64,000 nucleotides of DNA. Origin: MedAcidi-G1 sp000817085. Lineage in GTDB: Bacteria > Actinomycetota > Acidimicrobiia > Acidimicrobiales > MedAcidi-G1. Made by a program: the position numbers and the translations under genes. The notes under the pieces were generated by a model. That model was given only the letters and a program-made list of their open reading frames with translations. It ran no database searches and was not told the DNA's origin. This document shows positions 17,340-26,284 of this stretch, one piece after another; position 1 is the first letter of the stretch, and every line of letters starts with the position of its first letter. Location: NCBI GenBank assembly GCA_045568635.1, contig JBJLAO010000002.1, positions 62,001 to 126,000 of the forward strand. Reading direction: 5' to 3'.

Positions 17340-18358
17340 ATCTCAGTCCAATTGTTTCGATTTGTCTCGATTTCAGACGGAGAGATCGCATTCAAATCAG
17401 TAGCTATCACCGGATAATTTTCGAACTGGTTCGGCAGAGAAGCTTCAGAAGAAACTGGCATCATAAACATATTTAGAGGAATGTCTTCTTGAAATTCTTG
17501 TGATAATAAAAAGTCAATTAAAAGCTCAGCTTCATATCGCTTTTTAGTATTTTTTAAGATCCCTGCATATTCAATTTGTTTAAAACAAGAATCTTCAATT
17601 ATTTCCGTAGGAGAAACTTCGACGGGTGGATCTGAATAGATAAGTTCCGCTATTGGGCTTGAAGCATAAGATACTACTATCGCCTTTTCCCCACCTCCAG
17701 CAATGAAATCTCCATAATATGAACTTTCCCAATCACTTGTTACCGTGACACCATTTTGGTTTAGAACTTTCCAAAAATTGACCCAGTCACTACCGAAGTA
17801 AGAAATAGTTGCTAATAAAAAAGCCAAACCTGGCGATGACGTTTCGGGATTTTGAACGACTAAAGAGCTGGCGTATGAGGGTTCAAGTAAATCCTTCATA
17901 TTGCTCGGCGGAGGTAAAGAATCCCCAAACGCGCTCTTCCAATAATTTAGGCAAACATGTCCGTAGTCAATAGGGGTTAAATAGTCAGAGTTTTCATAAC
18001 TCAATCCATCAATTAATTTAGAGTTACGTGAAGATGTGTAAGGATCAAAAATATCGGCGTTTAGTGCTCGACTAAGAAAAGTGTTATCGATTCCGAAAAC
18101 AACATCACCTAGTGGGTTTTCCTTCGTCAATATAGAGCTTGAGATTAATTGACCTGTGTCACCTAAAGATAGTTGCTCCACCGTGATTCCAGTTTCGGCG
18201 GTGAAGATATCAAATAAACCATCGGAGACCGCAAATGAATCATGTGTTAGGAGAGTTATTGAGGACCCATTAATCTCCTTGTCAGATATTTCGGAACTTC
18301 CACAAGCAAAAACTCCAAAAAATATTATTACTGCTGGAAACTTTAAGTATCTTTTCAC
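17315..18358 (-). CDS. thiB: Thiamine-binding lipoprotein of ABC transporter
   Basis: 347 residues from the GTG at 18358; the open frame extends further up but that part is the riboswitch. GGAGG lies 4 nt before the GTG. The N-terminus VKRYLKFPAVIIFFGVFACG is a lipoprotein signal with lipobox GVFAC. The mature protein fits the TbpA/ThiB family: SLGDTGQLISS, SLVVQNPETSSPGLAFLLAT, and GGGEKAIVVSYASSP in the ligand cleft. It delivers thiamine to the permease encoded downstream. Confidence 0.9.
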   Translation of the reverse strand: MKRYLKFPAVIIFFGVFACGSSEISDKEINGSSITLLTHDSFAVSDGLFDIFTAETGITVEQLSLGDTGQLISSSILTKENPLGDVVFGIDNTFLSRALNADIFDPYTSSRNSKLIDGLSYENSDYLTPIDYGHVCLNYWKSAFGDSLPPPSNMKDLLEPSYASSLVVQNPETSSPGLAFLLATISYFGSDWVNFWKVLNQNGVTVTSDWESSYYGDFIAGGGEKAIVVSYASSPIAELIYSDPPVEVSPTEIIEDSCFKQIEYAGILKNTKKRYEAELLIDFLLSQEFQEDIPLNMFMMPVSSEASLPNQFENYPVIATDLNAISPSEIETNRNNWTEIWTETVLR

Positions 18359-18462
18359 TATTCCTCCGCTGGCATTATCCAGATCAGGTATTCGGGTCAA
18401 CTGCCCTCCAAAATTGGATTCAGTCCTCTCAACTCGGATGGTCCGAGCTCCCCGTATGACAA
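18359..18462 (-). ncRNA. TPP riboswitch (THI element)
   Basis: Read on the minus strand, the region has the conserved thi-box pieces in order: CGGGGAGCTC, a small hairpin GCTCGGACCATCCGAG, TTGAGAGG in the CTGAGA position, GACCCG, and ACCTGATCTGGATAATGCCA running into GCGGAGGAA (bases 18389 to about 18361). The GGAGG at its 3' end is also the ribosome binding site of thiB, so ligand binding should hide it: translational repression when TPP is plentiful. The 5' boundary is approximate. Confidence 0.95.
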
Positions 18463-18467
18463 GTCCT

Positions 18468-18473
18468 ATAGTA
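18468..18473 (-). promoter_or_regulatory. Candidate -10 box for the thi leader
   Basis: TACTAT on the minus strand, about 7 nt before the first base of the riboswitch aptamer, in the right place for a transcript beginning at the aptamer. No clear -35 is visible 16-18 nt upstream, so this is positional evidence only. Confidence 0.3.
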
Positions 18474-18532
18474 TCGCATTTGAAGTTATTAGTATTAAAT
18501 TTTCCCAATTTGAATAGAAAAGGTGTGAATCG

Positions 18533-19306
18533 ATGCGAGTTTTAATCACGGGAGGAGGCACCGGTATTGGCCGTGCATGTGCAGAGTCGCTAGCAGAAGA
18601 TGGCGCAGATGTAATTATCTGTGGACGAACTTTAGAAACTCTTGAAATAGCCAGTGAAGAAATTCAGGCAGCTCATAACACGAAAGTCGAATATCTGATT
18701 TGTGACGTGACCGAGGAAGAGTCTGTTGAAGAATGTTTATCAAAAGCAGCTGGATCTTTAAAAAGTTTAGATGGGGTTGTGGCTAACGCTGGTGGAGCGG
18801 TTGGGCTTGGGTCTTACGAGAGTCTCAATGCAGATCAGTATCTAGACACTCTAAAATTAAATGTTTTAGGCACTATGCATTGTGTAAAACATTCGATTAC
18901 TTATCTCGCTAATAACGGTGGAGGGTCTTTTATAGGCATGTCTTCAATTGCCTCCAATCTTACTCACCGTTATTTTGGCGCTTATACAGTCTCAAAAGCA
19001 GGAATTGAAACGATGATGAAAAACGCGGCTGACGAGTATGGGCATCTGAAAATAAGATTTAATTCTGTTAGGCCGGGATTCATAGCCACAGAAATAATGG
19101 AAGTGATTCCACGTGACAGTGAAATCTTTAATAGCTATGTTAAGAACATCCCATTAGGCGAAGTTGGTAAGCCTGAGGATGTGGCTTCCCTCGTAAAATT
19201 TTTACTCGGATCAGAATCGAGCTGGATTACTGGTCAAACATTTACTATTGATGGCGGACACTCTCTGAGGTCTGGGCCCGACTATTCAGAATTTTTCAAT
19301 ATTTAA
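18533..19306 (+). CDS. SDR family oxidoreductase
   Basis: 257 residues, classical short-chain dehydrogenase. NAD(P) motif TGGGTGIG (6-13), NAGG after strand 4, catalytic Ser in MSSIAS and YxxxK in YTVSKAG, and the PGFIATE and GQTFTIDGG motifs near the end. Arg in CGRT after the second strand suggests NADP preference. Substrate cannot be deduced. Divergent from the thi operon; its promoter must lie between the riboswitch and 18532, and AAGGTG upstream of the ATG is the ribosome binding site. Confidence 0.92.
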   Translation: MRVLITGGGTGIGRACAESLAEDGADVIICGRTLETLEIASEEIQAAHNTKVEYLICDVTEEESVEECLSKAAGSLKSLDGVVANAGGAVGLGSYESLNADQYLDTLKLNVLGTMHCVKHSITYLANNGGGSFIGMSSIASNLTHRYFGAYTVSKAGIETMMKNAADEYGHLKIRFNSVRPGFIATEIMEVIPRDSEIFNSYVKNIPLGEVGKPEDVASLVKFLLGSESSWITGQTFTIDGGHSLRSGPDYSEFFNI

Positions 19307-19319
19307 AATCAAGCAAGCT

Positions 19320-19733
19320 CTAATTCCTACCAGTAATTTTCTCACGAGTTGGAACACGGACGAGTATGTACCAAATTCCGACAATAGCCACACCGACTAC
19401 AAGTAACCTGACAAAAAGGTTTTCTATTATCAAGGTTGTTGCCAGAGCAGTGAATATGAAAATCGAGGAGAGTGCAAAGAATTTTGCCCTCCTCGGCATG
19501 CCTAAACCTTCACGAAAATTAGAAACAGCAGGACCAATTTTAGGAAGTCCTAGAAGCCATTTTTCAAAACGTGGATTTGAAATTGAAAATAACCAAGCAG
19601 CGATGATCATAAAGACGGTTGTCGGAAGTCCAGGTACCACTATTCCAATAATCCCTATCACTACACATATAAAACCGAGAAGAGTTAAAGTTGCTTTTTT
19701 TGCTTTAGTTAAGATTTTTTTCGCAGCTGACAT
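19320..19733 (-). CDS. DUF454 (YbaN-type) inner membrane protein
   Basis: 137 residues from the ATG at 19733, chosen because the longer frame would run into the upstream gene. A cationic N-terminus is followed by GIVVPGLPTTVFMIIAAWLF, the signature of the YbaN/DUF454 family, then SNPRFEKWLLG and two more membrane helices near the C-terminus. The family is widespread, usually next to unrelated genes, and has no firm function. Follows the small membrane protein gene by 13 nt; likely one operon. Confidence 0.88.
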   Translation of the reverse strand: MSAAKKILTKAKKATLTLLGFICVVIGIIGIVVPGLPTTVFMIIAAWLFSISNPRFEKWLLGLPKIGPAVSNFREGLGMPRRAKFFALSSIFIFTALATTLIIENLFVRLLVVGVAIVGIWYILVRVPTREKITGRN

Positions 19734-19746
19734 GTATTTAATCACT

Positions 19747-20070
19747 TCAAGATAAAAGTTCAGAAATATCAAGAACCACAAGAATTGACAGAAGAATAAT
19801 TACACATACATTTATTGTCGCAACAAGCCATTTCAGATTGTGGTCACTCTTCCAAAATCTACGAATGCTCCACACATTGAAAAAAATTGCAACTAGGCCA
19901 ATAGGTAGGCCTAGCCCCGCTGTGATGCCACCTGCCACTCCAAGAAAAGGTAAAAGCCAAGGAAACACTACGTACGATAACGTGCATCTAATTCCAGAAA
20001 TCACCATTGAGGTCGAAAAGGTTTTACTAGCCGACTCCAACTCTGTATCTTTAGAAATTTCAAGGCTCAT
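19747..20070 (-). CDS. Small membrane protein, three predicted helices
   Basis: 107 residues. I do not recognise the family. After a polar N-terminus (about 1-18) come hydrophobic segments at about 28-48 (CTLSYVVFPWLLPFLGVAGG), 50-68 and 82-105. The RRFWKSDHNLKW loop between helices 2 and 3 is strongly basic, which should place it in the cytoplasm. Co-transcribed with the DUF454 gene. Both proteins are small integral membrane proteins and could work together, but nothing shows it. Confidence 0.75.
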   Translation of the reverse strand: MSLEISKDTELESASKTFSTSMVISGIRCTLSYVVFPWLLPFLGVAGGITAGLGLPIGLVAIFFNVWSIRRFWKSDHNLKWLVATINVCVIILLSILVVLDISELLS

Positions 20071-20169
20071 ATATCAAGCCTGCCACGAAAAAATCATTTA
20101 TGGTCAAAACTCCGATTGAAATAAGTCGATGAATTGAGGATAGTTTCGTTATAGACGGAAGGTAGTTAT

Positions 20170-21729
20170 ATGTCAATCTTAATGAAAGGCTTCGCGGAAA
20201 CTAAGGGTGATGAAATTGCTTTAGTGGATGACAATGGGTCGATAAGTTGGAAAGATTTTGATAAACGAATTAATTCGCTTGTTAATGGTTTCAGACAGTC
20301 TGGCCTCACACAGGGAGATTCCGTTGCAATCATAGCGGGGAACAGAATGGAGTGGTTTGAAACCTCTTTCGCATGCGCACATGCCGGGCTGGTCTATGTA
20401 CCAGTTAATTGGCACTGGGTTGCTGATGAACTCGCCTACGTCTTCGAAGATGCAGATTGTAAAGCAGTTATGGTTGACGAACGTTTTCAGGAAGAAGTCA
20501 AAAAAAGTCTTACGGATCCCCGCTCCCATAACGTGTCTTTGGTTTTACAGGCAGGAGGAAATCCCAGTTCTAACTTTGTTGATTATGAAGAATATCTGAC
20601 CAGTCAGTCAGACGAAGAACCCGATAATCAACTCCTCGGAGGGCCGATGTTCTATACATCAGGGACTACTGGAAGACCTAAAGGGGTTAGAAGCGGTTTG
20701 ACAGAATCTGGTCCTGATGTCACCCCAGAAGTTATGCAACTAGTAGCCGCTGGATTTGCCGCAATGTTACCAGTGCCAGGTGTGACAGCTCTTTGCGGCC
20801 CTGTGTATCATTCAGCGCAGTGGGCGTTTTCGTGGCTTCCTATGATTGCCGGTTCTTCAGTTGCTATGCAACATAAATTTGATCCTGCAGGTTTGTTGTC
20901 AATGATAGATGAGTATAAAGCGACCAACGTTCACTTAGTACCCACACAATTTAAAAGACTCTTGGATTTGTCTGATAATGAAAAGAAAAAATTTAATGGC
21001 GAATCCCTTGCAACAGTTTTACATGGTGCAGCACCATGTCCTCCAAAAGTTAAGACACAAATGATTGATTGGTTTGGTGAAAAAATCACTGAATACTATG
21101 GTGCGACTGAAGGAGGAATAATTTCACTCGTAAGTTCTCAAGAATGGTTGGAACGAGGAGGAAGTTTAGGCAAACCCCTTGAAACCATTGAAGTGATAGT
21201 AGTTGACGACTCTGGGAACCGTTGCAAAAATGGAGAAGAAGGAACACTTTACTTTAGAAATTTGATGGGAACTGATTTTGAGTATCATAATGCTCCGGAA
21301 AAAACTGAAGCGGCACACTTAGAACCGGGGGTCTTCACTTTTGGAGATATCGGTTTTTTAGATGAAGATGGCTATTTATGGTTGAGCGATAGAAAAATTG
21401 ACATGATTATTTCTGGTGGGGTTAATATCTATCCCGCTGAGATAGAAGGTGTTCTTGGAGGTCATCCTGCCGTTAAAGATGTGGCAGTGATAGGCGTTCC
21501 AGATGAAGAATTCGGTGAGCAGGTCAAAGCAATAGTGGTTCCAGGAGAAGATACTGATCTTGATTCATTAGAAAAACTATTAGTTGCATATTGTCGAGAG
21601 AATTTAGCTGGCTATAAATCTCCGCGATCAATAGATTTTTTAGACGAGTTACCTCGAACTGGAACAGGCAAAATTCAAAAACAGCCTTTGAGGGAACCAT
21701 ATTGGAAAGATGAAGATAGGCGAATTTGA
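20170..21729 (+). CDS. Acyl-CoA synthetase (AMP-binding, FadD-like)
   Basis: 519 residues. ANL superfamily enzyme that activates a carboxylic acid through an acyl-AMP to acyl-CoA. Motifs: P-loop MFYTSGTTGRPKGV, YYGATEGG (A5), FGDIGFLDEDGYLWLSDRK (A7/A8 hinge), GVNIYPAEIE, and PRTGTGKIQK with the A10 Lys. The substrate class (fatty acid, branched or aromatic acid) cannot be read. The ATG follows GGAAGG about 8 nt upstream. A nitroreductase-family gene starts right after the stop. Confidence 0.93.
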   Translation: MSILMKGFAETKGDEIALVDDNGSISWKDFDKRINSLVNGFRQSGLTQGDSVAIIAGNRMEWFETSFACAHAGLVYVPVNWHWVADELAYVFEDADCKAVMVDERFQEEVKKSLTDPRSHNVSLVLQAGGNPSSNFVDYEEYLTSQSDEEPDNQLLGGPMFYTSGTTGRPKGVRSGLTESGPDVTPEVMQLVAAGFAAMLPVPGVTALCGPVYHSAQWAFSWLPMIAGSSVAMQHKFDPAGLLSMIDEYKATNVHLVPTQFKRLLDLSDNEKKKFNGESLATVLHGAAPCPPKVKTQMIDWFGEKITEYYGATEGGIISLVSSQEWLERGGSLGKPLETIEVIVVDDSGNRCKNGEEGTLYFRNLMGTDFEYHNAPEKTEAAHLEPGVFTFGDIGFLDEDGYLWLSDRKIDMIISGGVNIYPAEIEGVLGGHPAVKDVAVIGVPDEEFGEQVKAIVVPGEDTDLDSLEKLLVAYCRENLAGYKSPRSIDFLDELPRTGTGKIQKQPLREPYWKDEDRRI

Positions 21730-21730
21730 T

Positions 21731-22201
21731 ATGGAAAACGAGAACCAGAAAGTTGAACAATTTTGGGATACACCAACACACGACCAAATTGTTGAAATTT
21801 CACACGCTCATGTTGAAGCATTAGAAGCTAGCAATGATGACAACGTGTGGCAGCAGGTAGGTATGCACCATATTATTCTCACAACAATTGGCCGACGTTC
21901 CGGAAAAGAACATAAATGCGCACTTCCAATTTGGTGCGATTTAGATGGACACAGAGTAGTGGTTGGTTCATTCGCTGGAGCGGACAAAGAGCCTGATTGG
22001 TTAGCAAATCTACGTGACAGGGACTCTAATGGTGAAGTAAAAATTAGAACACAAATCGGTGAATACACTTCAATTCCTGAAATTTTAGAAGGCGAAGAAC
22101 GCGATCTAATTTGGAATCAACTTTGTGAAGATAGAGCGTGGTATAACGATTATCAGGATCGTACAGAGAGAATAATTCCCTTGATTAGATTTCCAGAGTA
22201 A
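21731..22201 (+). CDS. DDN-type deazaflavin (F420)-dependent nitroreductase family protein
   Basis: 156 residues from the ATG at 21731; an in-frame ATG at 21710 overlaps the upstream gene and has its purine stretch too close. The core HHIILTTIGRRSGKEHKCAL with VVVGSFAGADKEPDWLANLR is the hallmark of the split-barrel DDN family, which uses F420 or related cofactors to reduce quinones and nitro compounds in actinobacteria. The physiological substrate is unknown. Presumably co-transcribed with the acyl-CoA synthetase. Confidence 0.88.
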   Translation: MENENQKVEQFWDTPTHDQIVEISHAHVEALEASNDDNVWQQVGMHHIILTTIGRRSGKEHKCALPIWCDLDGHRVVVGSFAGADKEPDWLANLRDRDSNGEVKIRTQIGEYTSIPEILEGEERDLIWNQLCEDRAWYNDYQDRTERIIPLIRFPE

Positions 22202-22204
22202 GTG

Positions 22205-23047
22205 CTACGGAGTCCCAGAGTGAGGTACCTCTACTTGGGTGGTATAGATTGCACCCTTGCCCGATTCGATTCCCGTCTCAGGATCACTGGTAGCGGTAAG
22301 AATGAAAAGTGTTTTACCGTCATCGCCACCCAACATGCAAGCAAAAGTTCGTTGAGGTAGATCTATGACGTCAGTTATTTCTCCACCTTCAATAACTCTG
22401 ACGACCTGAGAAGAAAATGCATCTGCGAACCAGATTGCATTTTCATTGTCTAATGTGCAGCCATCTGGGAGGCGTCCTGGCATTTCAGCCCAAATCCTAC
22501 TGTCACTTAAAGTCCCGTCTGAGTGAATTGAAAACGCGGTGTATTGACACGAAAAAGTTTCTCCTACTATCAAGGTTTTTTCATCTTCTGTAATTACCGA
22601 ACCATTAGGAAAGTTGAGACCAGTTGCAGCTACTTGCTTTGTTCCATCCTCATGAACTGCAGCTAGGTTTGCCATTACAGAGGGGGCTCCTGAACCATAG
22701 TCATAACCAAAGTTGCCAACATAGGCAATCCCACTTTTTGAAACAACCATGTCATTACAATGCCAAGTAGCTATGTCATTTAAATCAGCGTGTACGGTTG
22801 TTTGGTTCCCGTCATAGCGAAACACCTTACGGTCCAACATTCCAACAACAAGTAGATCACCATTAGGTAGCCACCCGAGGCCAGATGGTTGTTCGCTCCC
22901 TAAGTCCAAGACAGTCTCACGCTGTCCACTAAGTGAAACTGTGTATACACGATGTTGAAAAAAATCTGAATACCAAAGTAGACCGTCACGCCATCGGGGC
23001 CCTTCGCCAAAATCTAATCCACCAATCAGTAATTCAACAGAATTCAT
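22205..23047 (-). CDS. SMP-30/gluconolactonase/LRE family protein
   Basis: 280 residues from the ATG at 23047, which has AAGGA at a good distance; a TTG six codons upstream is less likely. Six-bladed propeller pattern: FGEGPRWRDGLLWYSDF (metal Glu in EGP), ATWHCNDMVVS, GLNFPNGSVITEDEKTL (Asn in the site) and RLPDGCTLDNENAIWFADA (Asp). Family members are metal-dependent lactonases acting on sugar lactones or related esters. It converges on the DDN gene with 3 nt between stops. Confidence 0.9.
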   Translation of the reverse strand: MNSVELLIGGLDFGEGPRWRDGLLWYSDFFQHRVYTVSLSGQRETVLDLGSEQPSGLGWLPNGDLLVVGMLDRKVFRYDGNQTTVHADLNDIATWHCNDMVVSKSGIAYVGNFGYDYGSGAPSVMANLAAVHEDGTKQVAATGLNFPNGSVITEDEKTLIVGETFSCQYTAFSIHSDGTLSDSRIWAEMPGRLPDGCTLDNENAIWFADAFSSQVVRVIEGGEITDVIDLPQRTFACMLGGDDGKTLFILTATSDPETGIESGKGAIYTTQVEVPHSGTP

Positions 23048-23138
23048 AGTTTCCTTTTTACTCAAAGAATATCTTTACTGGAAGAAATAACTAACTTTTG
23101 TTTATAAATCAAAGGGTACGATCTGAGAGGAGGTAGAA

Positions 23139-23429
23139 ATGCTTTTTGCTATTTACGCGTTGGATAAAGAAGATTCTATTCAACTTAGAATGGATACCCG
23201 AGAGAAGCATCTGGCATACTTGGCGAATTCACCGTTAGTCTTTGCTGGTCCTCTTTTAGATGATGAAGGAAGTATGTGCGGTTCTTTGATTGTGCTTGAA
23301 ATGGAAAGCATTTCTCAGGTGCAGAATTTTGCCGATGAAGATCCTTATGCAATTGCAGGTTTATTTAAAAACGTCGAAATCAGGCGTTTTTTAAAAGCGT
23401 TTCCACGAGATGAAATTAAGAACTCATGA
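23139..23429 (+). CDS. YciI family protein
   Basis: 96 residues, ferredoxin-like fold. The sequence MLFAIYALDKEDSIQLRMDT...HLAYL...FAGPLLDDEG and FADEDPYAIAGLF is the YCII pattern, including the conserved His (EKHLAYL) and the DP-(Y/F) motif. Biochemical role is unknown for most members; some are dehydrochlorinase-like or accessory domains. A strong AGGAGG precedes the ATG. Its stop overlaps glpD (ATGA at 23426-23429), so the two are translated together. Confidence 0.88.
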   Translation: MLFAIYALDKEDSIQLRMDTREKHLAYLANSPLVFAGPLLDDEGSMCGSLIVLEMESISQVQNFADEDPYAIAGLFKNVEIRRFLKAFPRDEIKNS

Positions 23430-24991
23430 AATCAACGTCATCAGAAATTGAGAAAAAACGTTCTAAAAATATTCAGGAAGTATCATCTACACATTTTGAT
23501 GCGTTAATTATCGGCGGTGGTATTAATGGAGCTGTTTCAGCATTAGCTTTACGGACTCATGGTGTCAATGTGGCGCTATTTGAAAAAAATGATTTCGCTT
23601 CTGGAGTTAGTCAGGAATCATCTAATCTGGTTTGGGGTGGATTTAAGTACTTAGAGAGTTACGAATTGAAACTTGTGATGGGACTATGCCATTCCAGAAA
23701 TCGACTTGCTCGTGCTTACCCATCAAGATTAGTCGAAAAGAGATTTCTAGCTGCCCTTGACTCCTCTTCACCTTTCGCTCCATGGTTCGCGACAATGGGA
23801 GCAAATGCTTATTGGGGTATCGGTCAATTTGCTACTAAAAGACCGCGCTACCGTTCAGCAAGAACAATTAAGAGGCTTGAACCTTCTATTCGAGAAGACA
23901 ACTTGATTGGAGGAATTGAATATTCTGACCATTTGATTGTTGACAATGATTCAAGATTTGTTATTCAAATGATTGTGGATGCTGCTGAGAGAGGGGCTTC
24001 AGTTGGTAACTATATGACCGTCTTAGATGCTGAATATCTCAAAAAGAAATGGCACTTAAAAGTTAGAGATGAAGTATTGGACAAAGAGTTCGAAACAACT
24101 TCTAACGTGCTTGTAAATACCGCTGGTCCAGAAGTAAGCAAAATTTGCAATATGAGTAACACTAAGACAGAAAGCAATCTTGTTTTTTCGAAAGGCGTTC
24201 ATTTAATAGTTCCTAGAGTGACGGACTCAGGACGTATTCTTGCTTTTTTTGATGGAACACAGCGTCTCTTTTACGTCATACCAATGGGCGAATGCTCCGT
24301 GATAGGCACAACTGATGAACGTGTCAAACAACATGAAGTTTCGGTTAATGGTGACGACATAGATTTTTTACTCACGGAGGCAAATAGAAAGCTTTCACTT
24401 CCCAAGCCACTACTGCCAGAAGACATAATTTCCGAAAGGGTTGGAGTTAGGCCACTTGTAGTACCAAAGGGTGGGGTAGACCATGATAAAGATTGGACTG
24501 AATTATCAAGACGACACGAAGTCGAAAGTGATCGCAGATATCGAATGATTTCCGTGCTTGGAGGCAAACTTTCTGACTGCTTAAATGTTGGAGAGGAAGT
24601 CGTTAGCTCATTAGAAGACCTCGGATACAAAACTTCAAAACCCAGTACTCGCTGGTATGGAGAGCCCTCTAAGGCAGAAAAGTCGATTTTTTTTCACACT
24701 GCAAGAAAAAATAGTATTGAAGACGACATGATAAAAAAACTCTGGCGACGACATGGTTCACGTTCTTTTGAGGTGATAGAAAACATTTCTGAAGATCGCA
24801 TAACAGGAGATAATCTGAGCGAAAAAATTGACTACTGTCCTGCGGAGATATCAGTAATGAAAAATCATGAGTTCATCTACGATTCAGAAGATTTACTTAG
24901 GAGGCGAACGCTTATCGGGCAAACAGTTTCTCCTTCGCAGCTAGAAAAAGACCCCGGTTTTGTTTCACTTTTAGACCTTCTAGAAAAATAA
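23426..24991 (+). CDS. glpD: FAD-dependent glycerol-3-phosphate dehydrogenase
   Basis: 521 residues. FAD-binding DALIIGGGINGAVSALAL near residue 25, followed by the GlpD signature FASGVSQESSNLVWGGFKYL, and VIGTTDERVKQHEVSV with PLVVPKGG in the middle. It oxidises sn-glycerol-3-phosphate to DHAP and passes electrons to the quinone pool, at the membrane surface. The C-terminal domain (about 400-521) is present. It could use the glycerol-3-phosphate made by the glycerophosphodiesterase at 10.5 kb; that link is inference. Confidence 0.9.
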   Translation: MKSTSSEIEKKRSKNIQEVSSTHFDALIIGGGINGAVSALALRTHGVNVALFEKNDFASGVSQESSNLVWGGFKYLESYELKLVMGLCHSRNRLARAYPSRLVEKRFLAALDSSSPFAPWFATMGANAYWGIGQFATKRPRYRSARTIKRLEPSIREDNLIGGIEYSDHLIVDNDSRFVIQMIVDAAERGASVGNYMTVLDAEYLKKKWHLKVRDEVLDKEFETTSNVLVNTAGPEVSKICNMSNTKTESNLVFSKGVHLIVPRVTDSGRILAFFDGTQRLFYVIPMGECSVIGTTDERVKQHEVSVNGDDIDFLLTEANRKLSLPKPLLPEDIISERVGVRPLVVPKGGVDHDKDWTELSRRHEVESDRRYRMISVLGGKLSDCLNVGEEVVSSLEDLGYKTSKPSTRWYGEPSKAEKSIFFHTARKNSIEDDMIKKLWRRHGSRSFEVIENISEDRITGDNLSEKIDYCPAEISVMKNHEFIYDSEDLLRRRTLIGQTVSPSQLEKDPGFVSLLDLLEK

Positions 24992-24994
24992 ATG

Positions 24995-26284
24995 TTATTT
25001 GTCCTCCGGTTTCTCTCTTGGCCATACAGCAAGAGGGTTTCTGATCCAGCGTCCTAGAGAGTGAGCTATCTGACCGGAGCGAGCTACTAACGGAATGAAA
25101 GGTGATTGTTTATCGACAGGAACCGCTTCTCTAACACGAGTTCGGTAAGAAATGTATATGCCAACAAATATAAGGACACTGGCATTAGCAAGGAAGTAAG
25201 AAGAAGGTGCGAAGTTGCCTAACAGGAAACCTATAGCTATTGGTGCTACGACTGCACCCGAGCTACTGGCAAGAACAAGTGTAGAAGAAGCGGAAATTCT
25301 TTTCTCGGAGGGTATCCAATCGTTAGCTAAAGCAGCGAATAATCCGTATAAGGGAAATACAAATGCTCCAAATAGCAAGTTCAAAAAAATATGAAGATCA
25401 TTCGAATTAGATAATAAAGACTGGATTACCGCAATAGAAGCCGAGATGAAAACACAAAAAAGAATAATTATACGACGCGGATACCTGTCAGACAGGCGTC
25501 CCAGTGGTATTTGTAGAAGTGCTGCTCCGGTCAAACCTGCACTGACAAAAATTGTTGCTTTCCCTGTAGACATACCAGCTTCGATAGCAAAAACTATTGC
25601 CATACTCGACATGCCTCCCTGCACGAAAGAAGCAAAAGTTGTTCCTACCACAGCGGAAGGAACAAGTTTGTACAGTTCCAAGAAAGGCATCGAAGAAGTA
25701 GTAGGGGCGGGTGGATTAGATGAAGCAGAAAGAGTCATAGGGACTATTGCAAGAGAAAGAAGAACAGAAGAAAATATGAACATTCTGAATCCACCTGCAT
25801 CTCCCAAATTGGCAAGTAGTTGCCCTCCTGCGCTGCCGCCTAGATTTATCAGCATGTAGATACCTAGTATTTGTCCACGATTTTCATTACTGGCTCTATC
25901 GTTTAACCAACTTTCAAGAACCACATAAATAGTGGCAGTGCAGATACCGCTTATGAAATAAATTCCGCACCAGGTAAAAGGTGTGATTAACGCCGAATTA
26001 ACCAAGACGCCGATTGAAGCGAGAGAAGCCATTGCTGAAAAAACCCTGATATGTCCCACTGAGCGCAAAGTTATAGGTGCAGATTTTGCTCCAAAAAGAT
26101 AACCAGCAAAATGGAACGCCATTACAAGTCCCATGGTTGAAGGACTGAAACCTTCGCTTTCCCCTCTCACAGGTAACAGGACCCTCTGGATACCGTTACC
26201 TAGCTGCACAAAAGCAAAAGCTAAAAACAGAGCCCATATTCCAAGAAGAGTTTTAGATGTAGAATTATTAGAAGAAATTGTCAT
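24995..26284 (-). CDS. MFS transporter
   Basis: 429 residues with 12 predicted helices. Major facilitator features include the loop between helices 2 and 3 (GAKSAPITLRSVGHIRVF) and GRLSDRYPRRIII between helices 8 and 9, the classical G-x-L-(S/A)-D-R-x-G-R-R form. The overall character (YcaD/UMF-like sugar-phosphate or drug exporter group) is not specific enough to name a substrate. The ATG overlaps the stop of the thioesterase gene (ATGA), so both are in one operon. Confidence 0.88.
   Translation of the reverse strand: MTISSNNSTSKTLLGIWALFLAFAFVQLGNGIQRVLLPVRGESEGFSPSTMGLVMAFHFAGYLFGAKSAPITLRSVGHIRVFSAMASLASIGVLVNSALITPFTWCGIYFISGICTATIYVVLESWLNDRASNENRGQILGIYMLINLGGSAGGQLLANLGDAGGFRMFIFSSVLLSLAIVPMTLSASSNPPAPTTSSMPFLELYKLVPSAVVGTTFASFVQGGMSSMAIVFAIEAGMSTGKATIFVSAGLTGAALLQIPLGRLSDRYPRRIIILFCVFISASIAVIQSLLSNSNDLHIFLNLLFGAFVFPLYGLFAALANDWIPSEKRISASSTLVLASSSGAVVAPIAIGFLLGNFAPSSYFLANASVLIFVGIYISYRTRVREAVPVDKQSPFIPLVARSGQIAHSLGRWIRNPLAVWPREKPEDK

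Noticed and set aside
18359..18508. N-terminal extension of the thiB reading frame up to 18508
   Set aside because: The extension translates the TPP riboswitch; the GTG at 18358 with GGAGG and a lipoprotein signal is the sensible start.
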